Shown here: positions 44,317 to 52,963 of the stretch, one piece after another
Position numbering within the stretch: the first letter of the stretch is position 1
Layout of the letters: each line of letters opens with the position of its first letter
Source: Oceanospirillum sp048264105
Lineage (GTDB): Bacteria; Pseudomonadota; Gammaproteobacteria; Pseudomonadales; Halomonadaceae
Assembly (NCBI GenBank): GCA_048264105.1
Contig: JBLXDJ010000003.1
Location: forward strand, 186,001-250,000
DNA length: 64,000 nucleotides
Reading direction: 5' to 3'
Notes under the pieces: generated by a model
What the model was told of the DNA's origin: nothing
Database searches by the model: none
Seen by the model: only the letters and a program-made list of their open reading frames with translations
Program-made: the position numbers and the translations under genes

Positions 44317-45129
44317 ATGTGTCTTATCCTGTTCTCCTGGCAAAACGATCCTTACTATCCTTTGGTTATTGCGGCTAACCGTGATGAGTTTTATCAGCGG
44401 CCGACAGCGCCTCTGGCACCGTGGAAAAACAGCCCGGTTATTGCCGGTCAGGATCTGCAGGCGGGAGGCACCTGGCTGGGGATAACAGAATCAGGCCGTT
44501 TTGCAGCGGTGACCAATTTCCGGCAGGCCTCAGAGATGGGAAGCGCCTTCCCCGTCAGCCGGGGCAGGCTATGTCAGGACTTTCTGGAAGGGACAATGTC
44601 CACGGAGGATTATCTGACCGCTGTCCGCGATATCGCCATGGACACCGGCGGCTTTAATCTTCTGGTCAGCGATGGCAAAACACTGGGCTATGGCTGCAAC
44701 CGTTTCGGTGCTGAAGAGGGTGCGCCCTATTACGATTTCAACCCCGCGTTAGCGGCCGGGCTTTATGGTCTGAGCAATCACCGGCTGGATACTCCCTGGC
44801 CAAAAGTAAGACACAGTAAACAGCTGATGCAGGCTTTTATGGCAGAGCTGCAGCCCTCCCATCAGGCCAGTCCTGCTAAACTGAATGAGAGCCATTTTTT
44901 GCAGGTTGTCGCCAGCGCCGATGAAGCTGAGGACCATGAATTACCGGATACCGGTATCGGTCTTGATAAAGAGCGCTTTTTATCTCCATCTTTTATCCGC
45001 TCCAGTCTGGACTATGGCACCCGCGCCAGTACAATACTCATCCGCGACCATGCCGGAGAGCAAACCATGATGGAACAAACATGGCTTCCGGGTGGACAAA
45101 CAGGAGTAAGAACCCTGATCTGTCTTTAG
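44317..45129 (+). CDS. NRDE (TANGO2-like) protein
   Basis: A 270-residue cytosolic protein of the NRDE family, named for a motif seen here as MCLILFSWQNDPYYPLVIAANRDEFYQRPTAPLAPW. Cys2 and the NRDE block are the conserved core and suggest an N-terminal-nucleophile-like hydrolase fold. The eukaryotic homologue TANGO2 is linked to heme and lipid metabolism; bacterial members are not well understood. It lies 51 bp upstream of the L,D-transpeptidase gene in the same direction and may share a transcript with it. Confidence 0.88.
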   Translation: MCLILFSWQNDPYYPLVIAANRDEFYQRPTAPLAPWKNSPVIAGQDLQAGGTWLGITESGRFAAVTNFRQASEMGSAFPVSRGRLCQDFLEGTMSTEDYLTAVRDIAMDTGGFNLLVSDGKTLGYGCNRFGAEEGAPYYDFNPALAAGLYGLSNHRLDTPWPKVRHSKQLMQAFMAELQPSHQASPAKLNESHFLQVVASADEAEDHELPDTGIGLDKERFLSPSFIRSSLDYGTRASTILIRDHAGEQTMMEQTWLPGGQTGVRTLICL

Positions 45130-45180
45130 ATCAGACCGCCATCTTCCGACCACCGCACCAGTTACTCAGAAGGTAGTCTC

Positions 45181-47850
45181 TTGACCAGATTTCATCCATC
45201 TGCCTCATCAAGCGATCTGCGCCCTACATTCCTGTTGATGCCCCTGATAGCGCTGATGATAGTGCTGATCATCAGTCTGCTACCGTTTCATAGCGCGCAG
45301 GCCAATATCAGCAATGCCCCGGCCAAACAAAGCCTCAATGTTGAAAGCGCTTGGATCGGAGTAACGCTGCGAAGCCGCTTTGACGATGCCCGCTCCTACT
45401 TTGCGTCTCAGATCGCCCCTGCCTATCTGGATAATGATTTTAAACACATCTGGCTGAATGATGCCGGTGAAGCGGGTTCTGCCGCCAAAGAGCTGACCCG
45501 GCTGGTACGTATCTTTACGGCGATGGATGCCCCGGAAAAACCGAGCCCGTGGCTGAAGCCTTACCAGCAGTTTCTGCAGTTCCAGCAGCAGCCGATGGAT
45601 CTTGCCCTGCCCCGCTACCTGCTGGCGACCGACCTGCTCTACAGCGAGATGTATGCCCGTCTGCGTCATGATATCGCCACCGAGCGTTTCATGCAGGCAG
45701 CTCAGAATGTCGATGGCCGGGTCACTCCTAAATCAACCGCCAGCCCCGGAATAAAGACGCTTTACAACGAGCTGGAACAGGAGCTGAAAACCGCCGCCCT
45801 GATCCCTATGGCTGAACGGGAAGATTACCTGACCCAACAGATACAACAGCTCTATCCCGAGTCCGAACAAACCGACGGATTGCTGAGTACGCTGGACTAC
45901 TGGCAGACGCAGCAGGAAAGCCCCTGGCCGGAACTCTCTGCGGGAGAGCGCCTTGATCCCGGCATGATCCGCGAAAGCTGGATGCCGGTACTGATCGAGC
46001 AGCTGCAGCGTCTTCAGGTTTTGCCTTTGGATTACACGCCGGACTTTCCGGGACGGTACGACAGCCGGTTAGTCGAAGCGGTTAAGCGGGTTCAGGCGCA
46101 ACACGGACAAACCGTGGATGGCATTATCGGACAGCAAACCCGTCAACTGCTGAACCAACCACCGCAAAAACGGGTGCTGCAACTGGCAGATAACTTCCGT
46201 CGCCTTTACTACCAGCCCAATTTGCGTAGCCACTTTGATGAATCCAAAACCGAATTCGCCGAACAGATCACGCCCGCTTATCAGGACAACGATTTCAAAC
46301 CGATCTGGCTGAATGAAAAAGGTGAGGCCGGAAACGCCGCAAAAGAACTGGCCCGACTCGTAAAGGTTTTTGCCGCCATGGATTCGCCACAGAAACCACA
46401 CTCGTGGCTTAAGCCTTATCAGCGTTTTCTGGCTCTGCAACAAAAGGCTTCTGAACAGGCATTGCCCGGGCATCAGCTGACAACAGACCTGCTCTACAGT
46501 GAAATGTACGCCCGTCTGCGTCATGACATCGCCACGGAACGTTTTATCAAAGCGGATGAAGATGACGACCACGAAGCCTATCGCTATGGCGGTGTGGCTC
46601 TGAACAGTTTTCAAAGTGTGCCCAAACCCTGGATGCAGGATCTGGAACTGGAGCTGAAAACCGCTGCCGCGCTGCCTCTTAATAAACGGGAAAGCTATCT
46701 GCAACGGCTGGTTAAGAAGTTCTATCCCGCCAGCGATCAGGCTCCTGTGTTACTGAATGCCCTCAACTATTGGCAGCAGCAGACACGTAAACCCTGGCCG
46801 AAACTGTCCATGGGAGAACGCCTTGATCCGGGCATGATCCGTGAAGACTGGACGCCGGTTCTGATCGAACAGCTGCAACGGCTCAAGGTGTTATCAAAGG
46901 ATTACAGCGCGGCTTTTCCGGGACGCTATGATGGCGAGCTGGTAACGGCCGTTAAAAAAGTACAGGCACAGCATGGTCAGGCCGTGGATGGCATTATCGG
47001 CCTGCAGACCCGTCGTGTACTGAACCTTGATCCGCGCAAGCGTGTCCTCCGTCTGGCTCACAATTTCAGACGGCTCTACCATCTGCCAGCACGGCTGGGT
47101 GATCGCTATATGATGATCAATATGGCGGACTACAAACTGGAGCTGGTGGAGAAAAACAAACCCACCATGGAGATGCGGGTGATTGTGGGGTCGCCGGAAC
47201 ACCGCACGCCGATCATGAAGCAGGCGCTCACCTCTGTGATTCTCAGCCCACGCTGGAATATCCCGAAAAGTATCGGCGTTAAAAATATTCTGCCGAGGGT
47301 TAAACGCAACCCGGATTATCTGAAAAGCCGCGAGATGCAGATCGTGGATGGCTGGAACTCACCAGCCCGTGAAGTTCCCGTTGAACAGATCAACTTTAAC
47401 GATTTTGCCGAAGACCCTGAACAGTTCCCTTATCGCTTTGTTCAGCTGCCGGGCAAGTACAATCAGCTGGGCTACGTGAAATTCCGCCTGTCGAACAACA
47501 AGGCGATCTACATGCACGATACGCCTTCAAAGCATCTGTTTAACCGTCGTGAACGGGCGATGAGTAACGGCTGCGTTCGGCTTGAGGATGCCCTGCCTCT
47601 GGTAGACCGGCTGCTGTCGGAAAAACCCTGGGGCTGGACCGAGGATCGGGTTCAGGAAGTGTTACGTTCCAAAGAGGAGCGTTACCTGAAGATGGAACCT
47701 TATCTGCCGGTTTACCTGATGTACTGGACGGTCTGGCAGGACGACAACGGACAGCTCCAATGGCGTGATGATATCTACAGCAAAGATCATCTGCCGAGTC
47801 CGGAACAGGTTGAGAAACTGATGATTGCCGCAAAAGAAAAGACCCGCTGA
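45181..47850 (+). CDS. Large L,D-transpeptidase with tandem-duplicated scaffold
   Basis: An 889-residue, YcbB-like L,D-transpeptidase. It probably forms 3-3 peptidoglycan cross-links or attaches lipoprotein in the periplasm. A signal peptide or anchor ends near AQA-42. Then comes a module (about 62-345) with scaffold and PG_binding_1 (VEAVKRVQAQHGQTVDGIIG), its near-copy (about 347-635), and the YkuD catalytic domain (about 645-810) with H779, D780 and Cys798 in SNGCVR. Classic YcbB has about 615 residues, so this one has an extra 290-residue block. The start is TTG with an AGAAGGTAG site 6 bp upstream. The stop codon lies inside the terminator stem. Confidence 0.9.
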   Translation: MTRFHPSASSSDLRPTFLLMPLIALMIVLIISLLPFHSAQANISNAPAKQSLNVESAWIGVTLRSRFDDARSYFASQIAPAYLDNDFKHIWLNDAGEAGSAAKELTRLVRIFTAMDAPEKPSPWLKPYQQFLQFQQQPMDLALPRYLLATDLLYSEMYARLRHDIATERFMQAAQNVDGRVTPKSTASPGIKTLYNELEQELKTAALIPMAEREDYLTQQIQQLYPESEQTDGLLSTLDYWQTQQESPWPELSAGERLDPGMIRESWMPVLIEQLQRLQVLPLDYTPDFPGRYDSRLVEAVKRVQAQHGQTVDGIIGQQTRQLLNQPPQKRVLQLADNFRRLYYQPNLRSHFDESKTEFAEQITPAYQDNDFKPIWLNEKGEAGNAAKELARLVKVFAAMDSPQKPHSWLKPYQRFLALQQKASEQALPGHQLTTDLLYSEMYARLRHDIATERFIKADEDDDHEAYRYGGVALNSFQSVPKPWMQDLELELKTAAALPLNKRESYLQRLVKKFYPASDQAPVLLNALNYWQQQTRKPWPKLSMGERLDPGMIREDWTPVLIEQLQRLKVLSKDYSAAFPGRYDGELVTAVKKVQAQHGQAVDGIIGLQTRRVLNLDPRKRVLRLAHNFRRLYHLPARLGDRYMMINMADYKLELVEKNKPTMEMRVIVGSPEHRTPIMKQALTSVILSPRWNIPKSIGVKNILPRVKRNPDYLKSREMQIVDGWNSPAREVPVEQINFNDFAEDPEQFPYRFVQLPGKYNQLGYVKFRLSNNKAIYMHDTPSKHLFNRRERAMSNGCVRLEDALPLVDRLLSEKPWGWTEDRVQEVLRSKEERYLKMEPYLPVYLMYWTVWQDDNGQLQWRDDIYSKDHLPSPEQVEKLMIAAKEKTR
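45364..47085 (+). repeat. Tandem in-frame duplication of about 870 bp within the L,D-transpeptidase gene
   Basis: Residues about 62-345 and 347-635 of the protein align over their whole length. Shared blocks include LLYSEMYARLRHDIATERF (152 and 437), GERLDPGMIRE (255 and 545) and VDGIIG (312 and 602). From GERLDP onward the offset is exactly 290 residues. The copies have diverged, so the duplication is old; the catalytic domain is single. Confidence 0.9.
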
Positions 47851-47866
47851 CAGCGGGTCTTTTTTT
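47841..47866. terminator. Bidirectional terminator overlapping the L,D-transpeptidase stop
   Basis: GACCCGCT and AGCGGGTC pair around a 4-base loop, followed by seven T residues. The TGA stop of the L,D-transpeptidase is inside the stem. On the other strand it can end the ptsP transcript. Confidence 0.88.
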
Positions 47867-47900
47867 GTCTCTGGCTCTCTCTGACTAACTGAGAGCTTTC

Positions 47901-47945
47901 GGTCTGGAGGTTTCCGGTCTGGAGGTTTCCGGTCTGATCGTTTCC
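47901..47945. repeat. Three tandem 15-bp repeats
   Basis: GGTCTGGAGGTTTCC occurs twice in tandem, followed by GGTCTGATCGTTTCC with three changes. The array sits between two convergent genes and outside both coding regions. Confidence 0.9.
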
Positions 47946-47963
47946 GGCCGTAATAACCCACTA

Positions 47964-50258
47964 TCAATGACGGGTTGCGCTTTTCAGGCTCATTGTCGGC
48001 TGCAGCAAAGCTCCCAGCCCCAGCTCACCCATAATTTCCGCCATGCGCAAAATCACCTCTTCCGACGTCTCCAGCTGCAGCACCTGCGCCAGCAGCGTCT
48101 CAGCATCGCTCTTCTTAAGCTGGCGGATCGCAGACTTCACCCTTGGCAGGTTGACCGCATTCATCGACAAGGCATCATAGCCCATCGCCATCAGCAGCAC
48201 GGCACCACGGGGATCACCGGCCAGTTCGCCGCATAAACTCAAACGACAGGCCTGCCCCTGACAGGATGCCGCAATGGTATTCAGTGCGTTAAGTACCGCG
48301 GGGTGGAAACTACTGTAGAGATCCGCAACCCGTGGATTATTACGATCCACCGCCAGCAGATACTGGGTCAGATCGTTACTGCCGACAGAGAGAAAGTCGA
48401 CATGACGGGCGATCTGGCTAACCTGATAGATGGTACCGGGCACTTCGATCATCACCCCGATATCCGGCCGCTCCAGTTTCAGGCCTTCCTCGCACAGCTC
48501 ATTAAAAGCACGGTCGATCAGCGCCACAGATTCGGTCACTTCCGGCACGTTTGAGATCATCGGCAGCATGATATTCAGGTTGTTAAGACCTTCGCTCGCC
48601 CGCAGCATGGCACGAACCTGTACCAGAAAAACTTCGGGATGATCCAGCGTTACACGGATGCCGCGCCAACCCAGAAAGGGGTTCGCTTCATTGATCGGGA
48701 AATAAGGCAGGGCTTTATCGCCACCGATATCCAGCGTGCGCATCGTCACCGGTTGTGGATAAAACGCCTGCAGCTGTTCGCGGTAAACCTTTTGCTGCTC
48801 ACCCTCGGAAGGGAAACGCTCACTGACCATAAAAGGCACTTCGGTACGGAACAGACCCACGCCCTCAGCACCATGGTTCAGAGAGTGGGTAATATCCTGC
48901 GCCAGACCGGTGTTCACCATCAGAGGCATCTTGAAGCCATCAAGAGTCACACTGGGCAGCCCCGCAAGATCTTCCAGCCCCTTCTGCAGCTTTTGTTCCG
49001 CCCGCATCAGGTTGCCGTACTGAATCAGCAGCTCATCGCTGGGATTGTTAAACACAACCCCCTGATAACCATCCACAATCAGTTGCTGGCCGTTAAGTAA
49101 CCCCAGCGGCAGATCAACCGTTCCCATCACCGCAGGAATTCCCATGGCACGGGCCAGAATCGCAACGTGAGAGTTACTGGAACCCTGAACGGAAACCAGA
49201 CCAGTCAGCTTCTCTTTCGGGATTTCCCCCAGCATGGCAGGGGTGACTTCTTCACTGACCAGAATCGCTTTATCGGGATACTCGATCTCTGCCTGTTCAA
49301 TTTTCTGCAGATACGCTAATACCCGACGACCCAAGTCCCGGATATCGGTCGCACGCTCTTTCAGATAATCATCCTGAGACAATTCAAAGAAACGGGCATG
49401 GCGGGTCACTACCTGACACAAAGCACCCTGCGCCCAGTTACCTTCGCCGATCTTATTGATCACTTCCTGACCCAGCGCGCTGTCATCCAGCATACGCTGA
49501 TAGGCTTCAAACAAAGCGCGTTCCTCCTCACTCAGACGCTGAGCAAGGCGACGGTTCACTTCATGGATATCATTGCGCACCGCAGACAGTGCTTCACGGA
49601 ACTGCTCGATCTCAGCCTCAGGATCTTCAGGCTCACGATCGGGCACCGTATCCAGATTCGCCATCGGAATGATCACCACCGCAGAGCCGATGGCTATACC
49701 GGACGTTCCGGCGACACCTTTAAAGCAGGTACCATGAATATTGTTGTTCTGCGCCTGACCAAACAGACCGGAGGAACCGGTTGCCAGAGAATGCGCCAGC
49801 AGGCCCGCCAGCTGGGCTGAAACCGTGACCAGAAAAGCTTCTTCGCCCTCATCAAAGCGGCGTTTTTCCTGCTGCTGAACCACAATAACGCCGAGAATAC
49901 GGCGCTGATGAATGATCGGAACCCCAAGGAAGCTATGAAAACGCTCCTCGCCGGTTTCTGCAAAATAGACATAGTTAGGATGCTGGGTGGCATCATCCAG
50001 GTTCACAGGTTCTTCACGGGTTCCCACATAACCCACAAGACCCTGCCCGGCATCCAGAGTCACCTGTTTAATGGACTCCTTTTTTAACCCCATACTGTCC
50101 ATCAGCACATAGCGCTGCTGATCAGGGTCTAACAGATAGACCGAACACACATCCGTCTTCATCGCCCGGCGAACCCTGCGCACAATAATAGAAAGCGTCT
50201 CATCCAGAGTTCTGGCTGAGTTCACTTCCTGAACGATGCGCTGCAAGGTCTTGAGCAT
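47964..50258 (-). CDS. ptsP: PTS-Ntr enzyme I (phosphoenolpyruvate-protein phosphotransferase PtsP)
   Basis: Enzyme I of the nitrogen-related phosphotransferase system, 764 residues. The N-terminal GAF domain (about 20-165) senses a ligand, glutamine in the family. The PEP-utiliser part follows: the phospho-His region with GSSNSHVAILARAMGIPAVMG, then the barrel with LFRTEVPFM, FLGWRGIRVTLDHPEVF and the C-terminal SVGSNDLTQYLLAVDRNN and SLCGELAGDP. It passes phosphate to NPr and EIIA-Ntr, which control potassium transport and other processes. It follows rppH by 26 bp, the conserved order of E. coli and Pseudomonas. Confidence 0.96.
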   Translation of the reverse strand: MLKTLQRIVQEVNSARTLDETLSIIVRRVRRAMKTDVCSVYLLDPDQQRYVLMDSMGLKKESIKQVTLDAGQGLVGYVGTREEPVNLDDATQHPNYVYFAETGEERFHSFLGVPIIHQRRILGVIVVQQQEKRRFDEGEEAFLVTVSAQLAGLLAHSLATGSSGLFGQAQNNNIHGTCFKGVAGTSGIAIGSAVVIIPMANLDTVPDREPEDPEAEIEQFREALSAVRNDIHEVNRRLAQRLSEEERALFEAYQRMLDDSALGQEVINKIGEGNWAQGALCQVVTRHARFFELSQDDYLKERATDIRDLGRRVLAYLQKIEQAEIEYPDKAILVSEEVTPAMLGEIPKEKLTGLVSVQGSSNSHVAILARAMGIPAVMGTVDLPLGLLNGQQLIVDGYQGVVFNNPSDELLIQYGNLMRAEQKLQKGLEDLAGLPSVTLDGFKMPLMVNTGLAQDITHSLNHGAEGVGLFRTEVPFMVSERFPSEGEQQKVYREQLQAFYPQPVTMRTLDIGGDKALPYFPINEANPFLGWRGIRVTLDHPEVFLVQVRAMLRASEGLNNLNIMLPMISNVPEVTESVALIDRAFNELCEEGLKLERPDIGVMIEVPGTIYQVSQIARHVDFLSVGSNDLTQYLLAVDRNNPRVADLYSSFHPAVLNALNTIAASCQGQACRLSLCGELAGDPRGAVLLMAMGYDALSMNAVNLPRVKSAIRQLKKSDAETLLAQVLQLETSEEVILRMAEIMGELGLGALLQPTMSLKSATRH

Positions 50259-50284
50259 GGTAACCCTCGTTTTTTATGGGGTTG

Positions 50285-50809
50285 TCAGACGGAATCTTGA
50301 TCCTGACGGTTATCGGTTAATAGAGGTTTAAACAGGTTCCTGTTATAACGGTGAGAAAGCTCTTTCAGCGCCCGGCGGTACACTTCCCGTTTGAAAGAAA
50401 CCACCTGACCTAAAGGATACCAATAACTGACCCAGCGCCAGCGGTCAAATTCCGGTGACGGGGTATGGTCAACACAGATGCTGTTTTCACCACAGCGCAG
50501 CTGCAGCAAATACCACTTCTGTTTTTGCCCGACACACAGCGGCTTACTGTGCCGGCGAATCATTTTTCGCGGCAAACGGTAACGCAGCCAGCCCCGGGTT
50601 CGTCCAAGAATATGAACGTCATCAGCCTCCAGGCCGATCTCCTCTTTTAACTCACGATAAAGCGCCTCTTCAGGCGTTTCATGTTCTTTAATACCACCTT
50701 GGGGGAACTGCCATGCGTCTTGACCCACACGGCGCGCCCACAGCAGCTGCCCATACTGGTTCGTCAAGATTATACCGACATTGGGCCGGTAACCATCAGC
50801 ATCAATCAC
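50285..50809 (-). CDS. rppH: RNA pyrophosphohydrolase
   Basis: A Nudix enzyme of 174 residues that removes pyrophosphate from mRNA 5' ends to start decay. The Nudix box is GGIKEHETPEEALYRELKEEIGL, of the form GX5EX7REUXEEXGU. I chose the GTG at 50809, giving MIDADGYRPNVGIIL, which matches E. coli RppH; AAGGTG lies 6 bp upstream. A GTG 9 bp earlier is a weaker alternative. It is the first gene of rppH-ptsP. Confidence 0.94.
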   Translation of the reverse strand: MIDADGYRPNVGIILTNQYGQLLWARRVGQDAWQFPQGGIKEHETPEEALYRELKEEIGLEADDVHILGRTRGWLRYRLPRKMIRRHSKPLCVGQKQKWYLLQLRCGENSICVDHTPSPEFDRWRWVSYWYPLGQVVSFKREVYRRALKELSHRYNRNLFKPLLTDNRQDQDSV

Positions 50810-51017
50810 GCAGATCACCTTGTATTTATATTGGTGCTATTGTTTCACAAAGCACCTGAGTTCTTCAATCAGACAACAGATCCTTCGCTTTGGCAAATCA
50901 ATCCTGTCAGAACAATCCTTTACAAGCTTTCGGGCTCTGGGATAATCATTGCTTTTCATATCCACCTCGGCTCAATCCGCCCCCGAAAGCCGTCCTATTC
51001 AGATTGGAGAGCAGAAC

Positions 51018-51671
51018 GTGAATCTGGCAATTTTTGACCTAGACAACACCCTTATCGCCGGAGACAGTGATCACGCATGGGGAGAGTTTTTAACCGAGAA
51101 AGGCATCGTTGACGCCCAGGTATACAAAGAGGCTAACGACCGTTTCTACGAGCAATACCAGAACGGCACCATGGATATCATGGAGTACCTGAACTTCTCT
51201 CTGAAACCTCTGGCCGAACATGAACCGGAGCAGCTGAGAGCGTGGCATAACCAGTTTATGCAGGAGAAGATCGAGCCTATCCTGCTGGATAAAGCCTTTG
51301 CCAAACTGGACTGGCACCGTGAGCAGGGTGATTACATTCTGATCATTACCGCCACCAACCGCTTTATCACCGAACCGATTGCCGAGCGACTGGGCGTACA
51401 CGAGCTGATCGCTATTGAACCGGAGCAGATCAACGGCCGCTACACAGGCAAAGTCGCCGGTGTGCCAAGCTTTAAAGAGGGCAAAGTGATCCGCCTGAAC
51501 AACTGGCTGGAAGATAAAGAGTTTGATCTGGCAGAGACCTGGTTCTACAGCGACTCCCATAACGATCTGCCTCTGCTACGCTTAGTAGGCAAACCCGTGG
51601 CGATTGATCCTGATGAAAGCCTGTTACAGGAAGCACAGCAAAAAAACTGGCCTGTTGAAAGCTTCCGTTAA
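51018..51671 (+). CDS. HAD-superfamily (SerB-like) phosphatase
   Basis: A 217-residue HAD-IB hydrolase, distantly related to phosphoserine phosphatase. Motif I is FDLDNTLIAGDSDHAWG with the nucleophile Asp of DLDNT, motif II is ITATNRF, motif III includes KEGKVIRL, and motif IV is YSDSHNDLPLL. The substrate is not known; this rppH-adjacent HAD is common in gammaproteobacteria. I use the GTG at 51018 with GGAGAG upstream; the longer frame from 50949 has no family likeness. It is divergent from rppH and ends in a strong terminator. Confidence 0.9.
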   Translation: MNLAIFDLDNTLIAGDSDHAWGEFLTEKGIVDAQVYKEANDRFYEQYQNGTMDIMEYLNFSLKPLAEHEPEQLRAWHNQFMQEKIEPILLDKAFAKLDWHREQGDYILIITATNRFITEPIAERLGVHELIAIEPEQINGRYTGKVAGVPSFKEGKVIRLNNWLEDKEFDLAETWFYSDSHNDLPLLRLVGKPVAIDPDESLLQEAQQKNWPVESFR

Positions 51672-51741
51672 CATCGCTCAGCACACGTTATAACAGCCTC
51701 CCCGAGCAACCCTCCGTTATAACAACAGCACAGAGATCAGA

Positions 51742-51770
51742 AAAAGCGCCGAATACCGGCGCTTTTTTTT
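51742..51770 (+). terminator. Rho-independent terminator after the HAD phosphatase gene
   Basis: AAAAGCGCCG and CGGCGCTTTT form a 10-bp perfect stem with a 5-base loop and eight T residues. Confidence 0.94.
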
Positions 51771-51779
51771 CGTTTATTT

Positions 51780-51807
51780 TTGGGACACAATCAAAACAAG
51801 TTATAAA
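51780..51807 (+). promoter_or_regulatory. Candidate sigma-70 promoter for the FIST-kinase operon
   Basis: TTGGGA at 51780-51785 and TATAAA at 51802-51807 are 16 bp apart, just after the HAD terminator and about 30 bp before the FIST start. Both boxes are 4-5 of 6 to consensus. Confidence 0.45.
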
Positions 51808-51834
51808 TATAAATCTTATGCAGGCAGAGCCATT

Positions 51835-52962
51835 ATGAAAATCAGGCAACAGATCTTTGAAAATGATCAGTGGAATATCCTGTCCGATGACGGCGTTACC
51901 TCTCCCCAGCTGGTTCTTTATTTTGCCTCCCCTGAGCTCTGCCGCAACAGCACGCCTTTCAGGTCACTGCACACCCTGTTTCCTGATGCGACAATCGCCG
52001 GTCTCAGTACCGGTGGCGAAATCATGGCTGACGAGGTGTTTGATCACACCCTCGCCGCCACCGCCATTGAACTGGAACACAGTCAGATCCGACATGCGCA
52101 GCTTCAGCTGACACCTGATCTGACCTCTGCCGAGGCAGGACAACAACTGGCAGCACAACTACCCGCCGAGGGCCTGCGTCTCGTCTGGCTGCTCAGTGAC
52201 GGCCTGATGGTTAACGGTAGCGAACTGATCCGGGGCTGCCGCGAAGAGATCCCCCAGAATGTGATGATCACCGGCGGCCTTGCCGGAGATGGCCCCGACT
52301 TCAACACCACCTTTACCGGCTGCAACCGGGAACCGGAACCCGGCCAAATCGTCGCCATCGGCTTTTATGGTGACCGGCTCCAGGTCAACAGCAGCAGCTT
52401 CGGCGGCTGGGACAGATTCGGCCCTCTGCGTACCATCACCCGATCCGAAGGCAATGTTCTGTATGAACTGGACGGCCAACCGGCGCTGAATCTGTACAAA
52501 CATTATCTGGGCGATGAAGCCGAAAATCTGCCCGGCAGCGGGCTGCTGTTTCCTCTCTCCATACGGGCACCGGGGCAGGATGAGGGCGCTGTCGTTCGCA
52601 CCATTCTCGCCGTGGATGAAAACGAGAACAGCCTGACCTTTGCCGGCAATCTGCCCGAAGGCTATTCCGCCCAACTGATGCGGGGCAATTTTGACCGCCT
52701 GATCGAAGGGGCGGCTCATGCGGCGGAACACCTGCAGCATCAGAGTGGCCGTGGACTGGCTCTGCTGGTCAGCTGCATCGGCCGGAAACTGCTTATGGGG
52801 CAGCGTATCAATGATGAGGTGGAGGTCGTTGCCGATATTCTGGGTTCCGATATCGCCCTGACCGGTTTTTACTCCTACGGAGAGATCGCCCCGGATGGCA
52901 GCACAGGTCTGTGCGAGCTGCACAACCAAACCATGACCATCACGCTGTTGCAGGAAGAATAA
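51835..52962 (+). CDS. FIST-domain sensor protein, NosP-like
   Basis: A 375-residue soluble protein with FIST_N (about 30-215) and FIST_C (about 225-360) domains. Typical blocks are FPDATIAGLSTGGEI, LLSDGLMVNGSELIRGCREEIPQNVMITGGLAGDG, and the C-terminal CIGRKLLMGQRINDEVEVVADIL. In P. aeruginosa and other marine bacteria a FIST protein of this size (NosP) binds heme and nitric oxide and controls the histidine kinase encoded next to it. Here the kinase gene begins 1 bp after the stop. The operon context favours a NosP role, but I cannot confirm the heme ligand. Confidence 0.87.
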   Translation: MKIRQQIFENDQWNILSDDGVTSPQLVLYFASPELCRNSTPFRSLHTLFPDATIAGLSTGGEIMADEVFDHTLAATAIELEHSQIRHAQLQLTPDLTSAEAGQQLAAQLPAEGLRLVWLLSDGLMVNGSELIRGCREEIPQNVMITGGLAGDGPDFNTTFTGCNREPEPGQIVAIGFYGDRLQVNSSSFGGWDRFGPLRTITRSEGNVLYELDGQPALNLYKHYLGDEAENLPGSGLLFPLSIRAPGQDEGAVVRTILAVDENENSLTFAGNLPEGYSAQLMRGNFDRLIEGAAHAAEHLQHQSGRGLALLVSCIGRKLLMGQRINDEVEVVADILGSDIALTGFYSYGEIAPDGSTGLCELHNQTMTITLLQEE

Positions 52963-52963
52963 G

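Noticed and set aside
47662..47967. Antisense frame with DRKPP repeats over the 15-bp repeat region
   Set aside because: The repeats come from the non-coding tandem array and the rest from the antisense of the transpeptidase; no ribosome site or family support.
50949..51017. Upstream extension of the HAD phosphatase gene
   Set aside because: The GTG at 51018 has a ribosome site and gives the conserved DLDNT start; the added residues look like leader sequence.
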